A DNA stretch of 50,652 bases, taken from positions 1-50,652 of the forward strand of contig DHVW01000015.1 in NCBI GenBank assembly GCA_002412865.1, given 5' to 3'. Below are positions 8,213-17,132 of this stretch, piece after piece (the first letter of the stretch is position 1; each line of letters begins with the position of its first letter). Source of the DNA: Sulfurovum sp. UBA5198 (GTDB lineage Bacteria > Campylobacterota > Campylobacteria > Campylobacterales > Sulfurovaceae). Made by a program: the position numbers and the translations under genes. Below the pieces are notes generated by a model. It was not told the DNA's origin. It searched no databases and worked only from the letters and a program-made list of their open reading frames with translations.

Positions 8213-9004
8213 TCACTCTTTGATATGACATATTTCACCTCCTATTTTGTGATTTATTGGTCCTTTGCCAGCTCCAATATTTGGTGCATTTTTTATTCCT
8301 AGATATACAAATTTTTTAGCCAATTTAATAGAGTCTTGTAGGGTGAGTCCTAAAGCCAAATTCGCAGCGATTGAACTAGAAAAACTACAGCCAGTTCCAT
8401 GTGTCGCATTTTTATATAGATATGGCGTATCAAAGACAAACTTATCCCTGCCTATATAGAGCGTATCCACGCTTCTTTCGTGTAAATTCATCTCAAGCAC
8501 ATGATTTTTTATTACAATTCCACATGGTGCATTTATAATTTCAGACAGACTATCGCTATTGCCAAATTCATAACCAAATAGCCCTTTGGCTTCATATATA
8601 TTTGGTGTAGCAACAGTGCAATATGGAAGCAATGATTTCATATTTTGTATCGCATCATCACTTAGGAGTTTAGAGCCAGCTTTTGATATAAACACTGGAT
8701 CAAAAACTATTGGTATTTGTAAATCTTTAATAGACTCTCTTACTGTGTCAATTATCTCATTTGAGTAAAGCATTCCTATTTTAATAGCGGCCACATCAAA
8801 GTCATCAAATACTGCTTTAATTTGTGATTTGACAAAAGATGCATCAAGCTCACGAATTTCGCTAACCCCTTGTGTATTTTGTGCTGTAAGGACTGTGATG
8901 GCACTCATTCCAAACACTCCAAATGCCTCAAAAGTTTTTAAATCAGCCTGTATGCCAGCTCCGCCACTTGAGTCACTGCCTGCTATTGTTAAAACTACTT
9001 TCAT
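8213..9004 (-). CDS. thiD: Hydroxymethylpyrimidine (phosphate) kinase
   Basis: ThiD (263 residues) phosphorylates HMP and HMP-P to HMP-PP, the pyrimidine substrate of ThiE. The ribokinase-like signature is intact: GSDSSGGAGIQADLK at 9-23, VFDPV near 100-104, ATPNIYEA at 132-139, and the catalytic HGTGC at 202-206. It starts one base after the hemH stop and is followed by the THI5-like gene, so hemH, thiD and the THI5-like gene form one unit. ThiE is encoded separately 4.4 kb away. The pathway needs HMP-P from ThiC or another source, not visible here. Confidence 0.95.
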   Translation of the reverse strand: MKVVLTIAGSDSSGGAGIQADLKTFEAFGVFGMSAITVLTAQNTQGVSEIRELDASFVKSQIKAVFDDFDVAAIKIGMLYSNEIIDTVRESIKDLQIPIVFDPVFISKAGSKLLSDDAIQNMKSLLPYCTVATPNIYEAKGLFGYEFGNSDSLSEIINAPCGIVIKNHVLEMNLHERSVDTLYIGRDKFVFDTPYLYKNATHGTGCSFSSSIAANLALGLTLQDSIKLAKKFVYLGIKNAPNIGAGKGPINHKIGGEICHIKE

Positions 9005-9005
9005 A

Positions 9006-9971
9006 TTAATCCTTTAAAATATTTTTTAATGCTGTCTCTTTATTGGAACTGTTGTAAAGATTTTTCAGACTCTCAATAAATAGCGGGTGGTTGTTTGGAG
9101 CTTTTGCTACCCTGTAATCTTTTATCCCAATATTTTCTGCTATCTCTCTGTATTCAATATCTAATTCAAATTCAGTTTCTGAATTATCCACTGTAAAGGC
9201 TATAGGATAGATGATTACTTTTTTCTTTTTTAGAGTTTTTAACTTATCTTCAAGATATGGTTTTATCCACTCCATTGGTCCAACTCTTGATTGATACGCC
9301 AAGTGTGTTGAAGCAAAATTAACACCAGCATTCATTAGAGCTTTTCTAGCAAAAAATAGATTTTTTTTAATATGTTTTTGATACACATCTCCATTATCAA
9401 TGATTTTTTGCGTTAGTCCATGAGCAGAAAAAACCAAATCAAAATCATTAGGATTTTCTCCACATAAAGCATCTTTAATTCTCTCTACAATTGCCTTATT
9501 ATAAAGTTCATCACTATAATAGTGTTTTATATAAGTTGTTTTTTTGTTTAACCCCATATTATTAGCTTTTTTATAAAGTTCTTCAATAGAAGAGAGTGTT
9601 GTAGTAGAGGAGTAGTGTGGATACATTGGTATTGCACATATTTCATCATAATCTTTAATTTTGTTAAGCACCTCATCAATAAAAGGTGGCGTATAACGCA
9701 TAGAGAAAAACACATCCGCATCAACAACTTTTTCAAGTTCTGAGACAATATTTTTAGTGTATCCAACTATCGGAGACTTCCCGCCAATTAGTTCATAGTT
9801 TGCTTTAGCATGTTTTGTTCTAAGTGAAGTGATTAGAAATGCTATCATTGCCCTAATAGGCTGTGGAGCAGTGATAATATATTTATCATTAAACATATTA
9901 CTTAAAAATGTTTTTACTTCATCTAGATTATTTGGACCACCCATATTCATTAAAATAATAGCTTTTTTCAC
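9006..9971 (-). CDS. hemH: Ferrochelatase
   Basis: HemH (about 321 residues) inserts ferrous iron into protoporphyrin IX, the last step of protoheme synthesis, at the cytoplasmic membrane face. It begins KKAIILMNMGGPNNLDEVKTF, has the SMRYTPPFIDE segment, the catalytic-His FSAHGL segment and the C-terminal YPIAFTVDNSETEFELDIEY stretch with its conserved acidic residues. I place the start at GTG 9971-9969, because AAGGG is six bases upstream. The alternative TTG at 9977 sits directly on that ribosome site. It is the first gene of the hemH-thiD-THI5-like unit. Confidence 0.95.
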   Translation of the reverse strand: MKKAIILMNMGGPNNLDEVKTFLSNMFNDKYIITAPQPIRAMIAFLITSLRTKHAKANYELIGGKSPIVGYTKNIVSELEKVVDADVFFSMRYTPPFIDEVLNKIKDYDEICAIPMYPHYSSTTTLSSIEELYKKANNMGLNKKTTYIKHYYSDELYNKAIVERIKDALCGENPNDFDLVFSAHGLTQKIIDNGDVYQKHIKKNLFFARKALMNAGVNFASTHLAYQSRVGPMEWIKPYLEDKLKTLKKKKVIIYPIAFTVDNSETEFELDIEYREIAENIGIKDYRVAKAPNNHPLFIESLKNLYNSSNKETALKNILKD

Positions 9972-10059
9972 TACCAACCCTTTTTATTTGAATTGTATCA
10001 TTCAACAAAATAGTTTGGTAGCGTTTTGATGTAAGTTTGTATCTTATAATGGCGTGCGA

Positions 10060-10773
10060 CTAATAGCTTTGATTTTCTAGATATTCTCTAAAAGCTTTTG
10101 CACCATCTTTGGAGCTTGTGACTGTATTTTTTATTCCATTAAATGAGACTCTCAGTTTTGATTGTTCTACTGTTTCCAATGAAGTAATTTTATCGACATT
10201 GACGATACATGAGCGATGAATTCTAAAGAAGTTTCGACCCTCTAGAAGCTTTTCCATGTCACTGATTTTACGCTTTACATATCCATCACCTTCGCTAAAT
10301 CTGACTATTACTTCATCCAAATCAGCTTCTAAATAATATATATCATCAAGATTAAGCAAATAGAGTTTTTGACCATATTTGGCGATAATTTTCTTATTAT
10401 TTGATAGTGTGCTTGATTTTGTAAAATTTGTTACTTTTTCTAGTGCTTTTTGAAGTTTAGGTGTAGAGATAGGTTTTAGCAGATAGTCCATGCCACCTTG
10501 CTCAAATGCTTCAAGTGCATACTCTTCGTAAGCAGTCTGGAATATTATGTAGCATTTTGGGTTTATTTCTAGCAGTTTGTTTGCTAGCTCAAGACCACTC
10601 ATTTGAGGCATAGAAATGTCCAAGAAAACTATATCAAAACTATCTTTCATAAATAACCCAAGAGCCTCTAGCGGGTCGCATGAAGTTTTGATATCATCCA
10701 TTCCTTCCTCTTTAAGTAGCCTTTCAAGCCTATTGCAAGCTAATATCTCATCGTCTACTACTAAAATCTTCAT
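10060..10773 (-). CDS. LytTR-type DNA-binding response regulator
   Basis: A 237-residue response regulator. The receiver domain (1 to about 120) has the acidic pair at 7-8, phospho-acceptor Asp52 in FLDISMPQMSG and the lysine in LLKPIS. The C-terminal LytTR domain (about 130-237) contains YLEADLDEVIVRF and FFRIHRSCIVN, typical of LytR/AgrA regulators that bind promoter direct repeats. It is encoded one base after the partner kinase, with its AAGGA site inside the kinase end. The regulon is unknown; the gene just upstream in the operon is a desaturase-like flavoprotein. Confidence 0.93.
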   Translation of the reverse strand: MKILVVDDEILACNRLERLLKEEGMDDIKTSCDPLEALGLFMKDSFDIVFLDISMPQMSGLELANKLLEINPKCYIIFQTAYEEYALEAFEQGGMDYLLKPISTPKLQKALEKVTNFTKSSTLSNNKKIIAKYGQKLYLLNLDDIYYLEADLDEVIVRFSEGDGYVKRKISDMEKLLEGRNFFRIHRSCIVNVDKITSLETVEQSKLRVSFNGIKNTVTSSKDGAKAFREYLENQSY

Positions 10774-10774
10774 T

Positions 10775-11758
10775 TTAATCCTTTAATGTTATTGTAAATT
10801 GTAAATCTCTGTCGCCTGTTTGATAGCTTAGCGTTCCTATATTTAATATTTTTAGTCTTTTTTTCAAATTCTTAAGTCCCACACCACAATTAATACTCGA
10901 TGGTATCTTGCCATTATTTTGCACTACTATCTCGTTTTTCATAACTGATATATTTATATCCAAGTCCACTCCTGTGTATCCATGTTTGATGGCATTTTCT
11001 ACTAATAGTTGTATTGAGAATTTTGGAATCAGTATGCCAGTATCACAATTAGATATATGTAGTTTTATCTTATTTTGGAATCTTATATTTTCAATATTCA
11101 CATATGTTTCAACCATTCCTAGCTCTTCTCTAAGTGGCAAGATACTCTCTTTTGTTATTGCATTTCTCAAAAATTGTGAAATCTCTAATATGGCATTTTC
11201 AGCTTTTTTTTGATCACTATATATGAGTTCACTCACTGAATTGAGAGCATTGAACAAAAAATGAGGATTAAGCTCATTTTCCAAAGCCTTGAGCCTGCTA
11301 TCAGTAATAATGCCTTTAATGCTCTCGTTTTTATATTTCATGGAGATAAATTGATGTAGGATTAAACCTATTAGAAATGTTAGAAAACCTATAGTTATTG
11401 ATATATATACTATAAATGGTGACAAAAAAGTAGTAATGTTCATATCAAATAAAAACGCGAATATATAACTACATAAAAATCCAAGGCTACCAGATAAAAA
11501 AGAAAAAGCAAAACTTATTATGTACCAAAACTTTTGATTTATATTCGGCAGGATAATGTTGTTGGATATAGTAATAAAAAATATAGAAAATAGTGATATC
11601 AGGAGTGATGTTTGTGTGCTAAATAAGATTGTAGTGTAGTCTTGAAATACTGGATTCAGAAAATAAAAAAACCACGATATAAAAAATCCAAATAGTGTAC
11701 CAATCAGCACAATGTATAGCCAGTCTTTTGATGATATTTTTAGCTCAACACTATCCAT
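10775..11758 (-). CDS. LytS/YehU-type membrane histidine kinase
   Basis: A 327-residue sensor kinase. Residues 13-140 hold four hydrophobic membrane helices. The his-kinase domain begins with ENELNPHFLFNALNSV (phospho-acceptor His166). The ATPase domain has the N-box LLVENAIKHG at 251-260 and the G-box GVGLKNLKKRL near the end. There is no separate sensory domain, so the membrane part itself is likely to sense the signal. It overlaps the end of the upstream flavoprotein gene by eight bases and is followed after one base by its LytTR regulator, giving a three-gene unit. Confidence 0.92.
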   Translation of the reverse strand: MDSVELKISSKDWLYIVLIGTLFGFFISWFFYFLNPVFQDYTTILFSTQTSLLISLFSIFFITISNNIILPNINQKFWYIISFAFSFLSGSLGFLCSYIFAFLFDMNITTFLSPFIVYISITIGFLTFLIGLILHQFISMKYKNESIKGIITDSRLKALENELNPHFLFNALNSVSELIYSDQKKAENAILEISQFLRNAITKESILPLREELGMVETYVNIENIRFQNKIKLHISNCDTGILIPKFSIQLLVENAIKHGYTGVDLDINISVMKNEIVVQNNGKIPSSINCGVGLKNLKKRLKILNIGTLSYQTGDRDLQFTITLKD

Positions 11759-13169
11759 TTAATTCCTTATTTAATACGCTCACTCCCATTGCTACACCAT
11801 TCCATCCCTGACCTGCAAATACAGTATCCCCAACATTATATAATCCATTAATTGGAGTATTACATGTGGGAAAACTCAAGGCATTTTTGAAGCTTATAGC
11901 CTCACCACCACAATTTTGACGAGATATATACCTATCAAATGTTTTGGAAGTAGCACTAAATATCTGTATTATATCTTCTTTTTTTATCTCTTTGAAGTAG
12001 CAAAGGAACTCACGCAGTATAAATTCTTGAAGTTCTAGCTTTTTGTCTTCGTACTCAATGAAACTTAGATTTGACCAAAGCCTAGCTTGTGTATGCGTTG
12101 ATATAGTTATGCTTAATCCACTTTTTGAGAGAATATCATCATTAATGTCTGAAAAAGATACAAAAAATGATTTTGATATACTCATAGGTAGGAAATCTTT
12201 TAATATAATTTGGTAATGATGTAAAAACTCTTTTGAAATATTTAGTTTTACATAGACCACAAATGCACTTCTGTCATTAAATTCAAAATTATTATAATAT
12301 TGCTGAATACTTTTATCACTAAATAGTTTTGCACTATCATATATTGTTGAGTTTAATATAACTTTTGATGCTTTATAGGTATCTTTTGAAGTACTTATTA
12401 TAAATTTACTATTTTCTTTTTGTATGTTTTCTATACATTCATTTTTGTGAAGTTCTATATTTTGAATCATATCTTTTATGACGGTACCCATACCACCATT
12501 TGCATAATATACATCATGCAGAGGATAGGATAATCCAAGAGCCATCGCTAACAAAGAGAGATTTTTGGCATCTTCTTGAAGAGTGATTAGAAGTTGTGCA
12601 TTTATAAAGTCTAAATACTCATCAGATATTCCATGTAGAGTTCTGTCTATGTAGTTTTTACCACTTTCAAGTAGCGAGATGTTGAATGAAAGTGCCATTT
12701 GTGAAATGAATTTTGTGCTATTAATAAGACCACTAAGAGAATATTTCGCAAAGTATATACTTTTCATTTCCCAAAATACATTATCAAGTTTTTGCATGCG
12801 AGTCCAAAATATTCTATTATTTTTATGCGGATAGTGCTTGTCAATATCTTGTAAAAAAGCTTCAAAATCAGAATTTCTATCAACAATCTTATCACCTTGT
12901 ATAATACAAAGAGCAATATCGCTTTTTATAACATTAGGTTTAAAATTGATAGTATCAAAGATATTTTGTAATGGACTATTTGGCTCTAGTCCTACTAATG
13001 TTGTAGCTCCTGTATTGAAATGTGCACCCATGTGTTTAAAAGTTGAGGCACATCCTCCTACATTGCTATCTTTTTCAAAAAGCACTAAGTCTTTAGCTTG
13101 ATTAAGGGCAGAGATAAGAGAACCACCGATGCCAGACCCGACTACTGCTATATCAATTTCTTGCATCAA
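11751..13169 (-). CDS. CrtI-like FAD-dependent desaturase/isomerase family protein
   Basis: A 472-residue flavoprotein of the phytoene desaturase/prolycopene isomerase (CrtI/CrtISO) type. The N-terminal dinucleotide site reads AVVGSGIGGSL (residues 8-18), followed by LFEKDSNVGGCAST and NTGATTLVG. The C-terminal FAD segment is NGLYNVGDTVFAGQGWNGVAMG. No carotenoid synthesis genes are in the window, so the substrate is uncertain; retinol- or carotene-type polyenes are possible. It is the first gene of a unit with a LytS-type kinase and LytTR regulator and overlaps the kinase start by eight bases, an unusual pairing suggesting joint control. Confidence 0.85.
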   Translation of the reverse strand: MMQEIDIAVVGSGIGGSLISALNQAKDLVLFEKDSNVGGCASTFKHMGAHFNTGATTLVGLEPNSPLQNIFDTINFKPNVIKSDIALCIIQGDKIVDRNSDFEAFLQDIDKHYPHKNNRIFWTRMQKLDNVFWEMKSIYFAKYSLSGLINSTKFISQMALSFNISLLESGKNYIDRTLHGISDEYLDFINAQLLITLQEDAKNLSLLAMALGLSYPLHDVYYANGGMGTVIKDMIQNIELHKNECIENIQKENSKFIISTSKDTYKASKVILNSTIYDSAKLFSDKSIQQYYNNFEFNDRSAFVVYVKLNISKEFLHHYQIILKDFLPMSISKSFFVSFSDINDDILSKSGLSITISTHTQARLWSNLSFIEYEDKKLELQEFILREFLCYFKEIKKEDIIQIFSATSKTFDRYISRQNCGGEAISFKNALSFPTCNTPINGLYNVGDTVFAGQGWNGVAMGVSVLNKELNG

Positions 13170-13304
13170 ATCTCTTTTTATTTTATTTTAGTATTAATTT
13201 CATACATTTGGTAGTTGATATTTGTTTGTTGATATTCGAAGTGACTTCATGGGGCTATGAAAAAACATTACAAAACTGTACAATTCAATAAAAAAGGCAA
13301 AGAA

Positions 13305-14255
13305 ATGAAAATAGGTGTATCGTCTTGTTTGATTGGTGAGCTATGCAGGTACAATGGTCAAGGCTCGAATTATGATTTTTTAACTAAAATATTGAAAAAT
13401 TATGCACAAATTATTCCATATTGTCCAGAGGCTGAAATATTTGGGACACCAAGAGAGGCAATACGACTTGTGAATATAAATAGTGAAATTAGAGTCATGA
13501 CGGTTAATACTAAAAAGGATTTAACTACACCATTAGAAGAGATATGTACGAAGTATGCCAAAGATATTGCATCAAAACAACTAAGTGGTTTTATATTAAA
13601 ATCAAAATCTCCAAGTTGCGGAATGGAGCGAGTGAAGCTATATGAAAAAGATAGTTATATGTGTGAGAAAAAAGCAACAGGAGTGTTTGCAAGAGCGATA
13701 AGAACTGAAAGCCCATATCTTCCACTAGAAGAAGAGGGGAGGCTTGAAGATAGTTGGCTTAGAGAGAATTTCGTGATGCAAATATTTGCATATGAGCATC
13801 TGCATAGCTTCTTGGATACTAATCCTACCATGGCTGATTTGGTTGAGTTTCATACTACATACAAATACCTAATATTTGCCAAATCACAAAAAAGCTACAA
13901 GGCATTGGGACGAATCGTAGCAAATCAAAATCGAGATACACTAATCAATATCCTCTCAACATACAAAGAGGAGTTTCTAAAAGCAATAGCTCAAAAAAGT
14001 AGTATCAAAAAAAGCTATAATGTACTATTACATATATTTGGATATTTCAAAAATGATTTGAATAGTATAGAGAAAAAAGAACTTTTAGAGTCGTTTGATG
14101 AGTTCAAACAAGAGATTGTTCCACTTATCACACCTATTAAAATGCTGCAACTCTATACGCACAAGTTTGACAAAAGCTACTTAGCAAAGCAGAAGTTTTT
14201 ACACCCATATCCAAGCGAGCTAAAGCTTCGCTCTAGTATTGAAATTGGTAAGTAA
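13305..14255 (+). CDS. DUF523 and DUF1722 fusion protein (YbgA-like)
   Basis: A 316-residue cytoplasmic protein. The N-terminal DUF523 part has SSCLIGELCRYNGQG (6-20), PEAEIFGTPRE and KSKSPSCG, with conserved Cys that suggest metal or Fe-S binding. The C-terminal DUF1722 part begins about residue 175 (LVEFHTTYKYLIFAKSQ). E. coli YbgA carries DUF1722 and is encoded directly upstream of photolyase phr, so a link to light-damage repair is plausible here too. I start at ATG 13305, where the DUF523 motif begins, with an AAAAAGG-like ribosome site 8 bases before. The function is not established. Confidence 0.88.
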   Translation: MKIGVSSCLIGELCRYNGQGSNYDFLTKILKNYAQIIPYCPEAEIFGTPREAIRLVNINSEIRVMTVNTKKDLTTPLEEICTKYAKDIASKQLSGFILKSKSPSCGMERVKLYEKDSYMCEKKATGVFARAIRTESPYLPLEEEGRLEDSWLRENFVMQIFAYEHLHSFLDTNPTMADLVEFHTTYKYLIFAKSQKSYKALGRIVANQNRDTLINILSTYKEEFLKAIAQKSSIKKSYNVLLHIFGYFKNDLNSIEKKELLESFDEFKQEIVPLITPIKMLQLYTHKFDKSYLAKQKFLHPYPSELKLRSSIEIGK

Positions 14256-14274
14256 ATCTTTTAACGATGTGGCA

Positions 14275-14832
14275 TCACTCTTTCTCTTTGTATTTTGTCA
14301 CTTGATATGTTTTTATATCAGGATGTTTTTCTAGACAATTTCCTCTTAATCCGGCTTTCTGACACAAGGATTCAAAAAAACTATCAAACTGAGGCAGTTG
14401 CTCCCAAACTTGTGGTAGATAAGTTGCTCTAAAGTCAGCATATTCCAAGACAACACCATCTACATTGGGTCGTATTTTTGTTTTGAGATCTTCCATAGTA
14501 GTATACAGTAGTGATTTAGGTTCAGAAAGGATCGAGACTTCTACTTTGACTTCGCTAAGTTCGCCAAGACTAAGTGGTCTGAAGCGAGGATCACGAAGTG
14601 CAGCAGACTGTGCATTGGCAATAATGTCTTTATAAAGAGGCTGGTATGCTGATAGCGAGCCAATACATCCACGAAGCTGATCGTTTGGATTGATAGTCAG
14701 GGTCACAAATGCTGCACCATTTTGTTCAAGCTCAGGATAAGCTTTAAGCAACTGTTTTAAATCAAAAGAACTTTCCAATCCTAGGGCAGCTGAAATCGCA
14801 GCCTTTGCTAGTTGTATAATCATATCATCCAT
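14275..14832 (-). CDS. amrA: AMMECR1-domain protein (AmmeMemoRadiSam component)
   Basis: A 185-residue AMMECR1 protein. The strongly conserved LRGCIGSL lies at 53-60 and SAALRDPRFRPL at 77-87. A strong AAGGAG ribosome site precedes ATG 14832; an in-frame ATG 20 codons upstream is less likely. AMMECR1, a Memo-like protein and a radical SAM enzyme occur together as the AmmeMemoRadiSam system, whose chemistry is not settled. The radical SAM gene is divergent, 156 bases away; the Memo component is absent from the window. Confidence 0.93.
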   Translation of the reverse strand: MDDMIIQLAKAAISAALGLESSFDLKQLLKAYPELEQNGAAFVTLTINPNDQLRGCIGSLSAYQPLYKDIIANAQSAALRDPRFRPLSLGELSEVKVEVSILSEPKSLLYTTMEDLKTKIRPNVDGVVLEYADFRATYLPQVWEQLPQFDSFFESLCQKAGLRGNCLEKHPDIKTYQVTKYKEKE

Positions 14833-14912
14833 TATTTTCTCCTTTCTATAGCAATTTAAGTTTATTATACCACTTGCAGAGATATTTTTCAATAAATATT
14901 TATTCTAAAATC

Positions 14913-14941
14913 TTGACAAATTTTCAAAAAAGGATTATTAT
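14913..14941 (+). promoter_or_regulatory. Sigma-70 promoter of the radical SAM gene
   Basis: TTGACA at 14913-14918, 17 bases, then TATTAT at 14936-14941. This near-consensus spacing and both hexamers are unusual for the window, where most promoters show only a -10. The predicted transcript starts near 14948 and reaches the ATG at 14989 after about 40 bases, with AAAAGGA as ribosome site. Confidence 0.7.
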
Positions 14942-14988
14942 AACTTGAGTCAACATATGTAAAGAAAATTATATTAAAAGGACTAAAG

Positions 14989-15999
14989 ATGACTTATCAT
15001 GAGAATATGAAATATTATAAAACAGAAGAAGGAAAAGAGAAGATTATTTGTCTATTGTGTCAGCACTATTGTAACCTCAAAGAGGGGCAGGTGGGTATCT
15101 GTGGTGTTAATAAAAACATAGAAGGAGAACTAAAAAATCTCGTCTATGGTCATCCTGTTGCTCTCAATGTTGATCCTGTGGAGAAAAAGCCACTTTATCA
15201 TCTCTTGCCTGGCACGAAAGCTCTTTCTTTTGGGACTGTTGGATGTAATTTTAAATGTCCATTTTGCCAAAATTGGGATATTTCACAAGAGCATAGTGTA
15301 AACAAAGAGATTACAGTAAGCCCACAACAGATGGTAGATTTGGCACTCGAACATAAGTGTCAATCGATTGCTTATACTTATAGTGAACCGACGATTTTTT
15401 ATCCATATGCCAAAGATATTGGTGTTATTGCCAAAGAGAAGGGACTGAAAAATATTTTTGTTAGTAATGGCTTTGAATCCCCAGAAATTGTCAAGGATAT
15501 GGTGAGCTGGGTAGATGCTGCTAATATAGACCTCAAAAGCTGGAACGATGCTTACTATAAAAAAGTACTCAAAGGTGGACTCGAAGCAGTCAAAGATACA
15601 CTCAGAAGAATGGTCGCTGAAGGAATCTGGGTTGAAGTGACAACATTGCTAATCGAAGGGGAAAATGATAGTGATAAGGATTTAACCGAGATGGCAGAAT
15701 TTATTGCCAACGAAATGGGTCGTCATATTCCATGGCATCTAAGTGCTTTTCATCCTGATTTTAAAATGCAAGATCATAAATATACAGGACTGGATACGCT
15801 TAAGCGTGCTAGTGCCATAGGCAAAAAAGCAGGTCTTTATTATGTCTATATGGGTAATGTTCCTGTACACGGAGATACCTATTGTCCTGATTGCAGTGAG
15901 CTTTTGATTGACCGTACTGGTTACTCGGTGGCAATCAACAAACTAGTTGAGGGGCATTGCCCTAAATGTAACAGAGAAATAGAAGGAGTATGGAAATGA
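14989..15999 (+). CDS. amrS: AmmeMemoRadiSam system radical SAM enzyme
   Basis: A 336-residue radical SAM enzyme. The [4Fe-4S]-SAM motif is Cys86-x3-Cys90-x2-Cys93 in VGCNFKCPFCQNWDIS. An N-terminal Cys cluster (21, 24, 28, 38, with VGICGV) and a C-terminal zinc-ribbon-like pair (CPDC and CPKC near the end) match the PflA-related AmrS family. SAM contact segments YTYSEPTIFY and AANIDLKSW are visible. It pairs with the divergent AMMECR1 gene; the Memo protein is elsewhere. The final stop lies 15 bases before the stop of the convergent response-regulator gene. Confidence 0.95.
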   Translation: MTYHENMKYYKTEEGKEKIICLLCQHYCNLKEGQVGICGVNKNIEGELKNLVYGHPVALNVDPVEKKPLYHLLPGTKALSFGTVGCNFKCPFCQNWDISQEHSVNKEITVSPQQMVDLALEHKCQSIAYTYSEPTIFYPYAKDIGVIAKEKGLKNIFVSNGFESPEIVKDMVSWVDAANIDLKSWNDAYYKKVLKGGLEAVKDTLRRMVAEGIWVEVTTLLIEGENDSDKDLTEMAEFIANEMGRHIPWHLSAFHPDFKMQDHKYTGLDTLKRASAIGKKAGLYYVYMGNVPVHGDTYCPDCSELLIDRTGYSVAINKLVEGHCPKCNREIEGVWK

Positions 16000-16014
16000 G
16001 TAGTACTCTTTTTA

Positions 16015-16374
16015 TTAATTAAGGTATCTATCTAAACTATTTTTGAGAATCTTTAAAGAGATTGGTTTGACTATATACTCACTTGCCCCAATGTCAAGAG
16101 CCATTGCTATATTATCCTTTTGACTTAATGCACTCATTATAATAATAGGAATAGTTACACCAGCAACTCTTAGTTCTGATAAAAAAATAATTCCACTAAT
16201 ACCAGTCATGTTAATATCTAAAATAATAAGATCAAATGTATTATTATGTTTTAGCATCACTTTCGCTTCTTCTGCATTGTACGCTATAGTTGAATTATAT
16301 CCAAACTGTTTTATGGCAATAGCAAGTAATTCAGCTTGTGCTTTACTGTCCTCAACTATTAATATATTTTTCAT
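16015..16374 (-). CDS. Single-domain response regulator
   Basis: A 119-residue CheY-like receiver with no output domain: acidic pocket EDS at the start, phospho-acceptor in LILDINMTG, conserved Thr/Ser in IIMSALS, and Lys in IVKPIS. I start at ATG 16374 because AAGGA lies 8 bases upstream; the in-frame ATG at 16383 overlaps that site. It faces the OmpR-type regulator at 16479 across 104 bases, a divergent pair that may share control. A phosphorelay or stand-alone switch role is likely; its partner is unknown. Confidence 0.88.
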   Translation of the reverse strand: MKNILIVEDSKAQAELLAIAIKQFGYNSTIAYNAEEAKVMLKHNNTFDLIILDINMTGISGIIFLSELRVAGVTIPIIIMSALSQKDNIAMALDIGASEYIVKPISLKILKNSLDRYLN

Positions 16375-16478
16375 GTACAGCATCCTTGTAATGTTCCATT
16401 TGGCTTACTTTGGTTATTATATCAAATTAAATTGTCACTTTGATGTTGTATTTGATTAAATTAGCATAAGGATTTTTT

Positions 16479-17129
16479 GTGCATATTGTAATAATAGAAG
16501 ATAATGTTGATTTATGTTTTGCAATGGCATTGCTATTAAAGCACAATGGTCATCAGGTGTCTTGCTTTAATCTTAAAGAAGATTTTCTTCGTGAGATGGA
16601 TAATATTAAAGAAATAGACATTTTTATTATTGATGTAAATTTACCGGATAGTGATGGCTTGGAGCTTCTTGACGATCTTAAGCTTTATTTTGAAGATAGT
16701 GTTTATATAGTTATTTCAGCTTACACAGATATGATATACATAGCAAAAGCATATGGATTAGGGGCTGATGATTATCTAAAGAAACCATTTGAGATTGAAG
16801 AGCTATTGTTGAAAATTAAAAAAATAGAGACTGATAAAGGAGCCTTAAATCTTGTAAAGATTGATAATATTTACAGTTTTGATTTGGAAAATAGAGTATT
16901 ATATAATAATAATTCGTTAGTTTCTATCTCGGCCAATGAAGCAGAAATTCTTTTTATTTTATTGCAACACAATAGTAATGTTATCACATTTGAAGAGCTA
17001 TCTCAAGCAATATGGAGAAAAATTGTTCCAAATAATACTATCAATGTAGCCATAAAAAGACTAAGAGAAAAACTTGAGACTCAGATTATCTATACTGTTC
17101 ATAATGTTGGCTATATGATACGAGCATAG
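16479..17129 (+). CDS. OmpR-family DNA-binding response regulator
   Basis: A 216-residue regulator. The receiver domain (1-120) has the ED pair, phospho-acceptor Asp52 in IIDVNLPDSDG, and Lys in LKKPFE. The C-terminal winged helix (about 125-216) carries SANEAEILFILLQHNSN and VAIKRLREKL and ends YTVHNVGYMIRA. It starts with GTG at 16479, ten bases after an AAGG site. No complete kinase follows; only a 71-residue dimerisation-domain protein does, three bases later. Confidence 0.93.
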   Translation: MHIVIIEDNVDLCFAMALLLKHNGHQVSCFNLKEDFLREMDNIKEIDIFIIDVNLPDSDGLELLDDLKLYFEDSVYIVISAYTDMIYIAKAYGLGADDYLKKPFEIEELLLKIKKIETDKGALNLVKIDNIYSFDLENRVLYNNNSLVSISANEAEILFILLQHNSNVITFEELSQAIWRKIVPNNTINVAIKRLREKLETQIIYTVHNVGYMIRA

Positions 17130-17132
17130 TTT

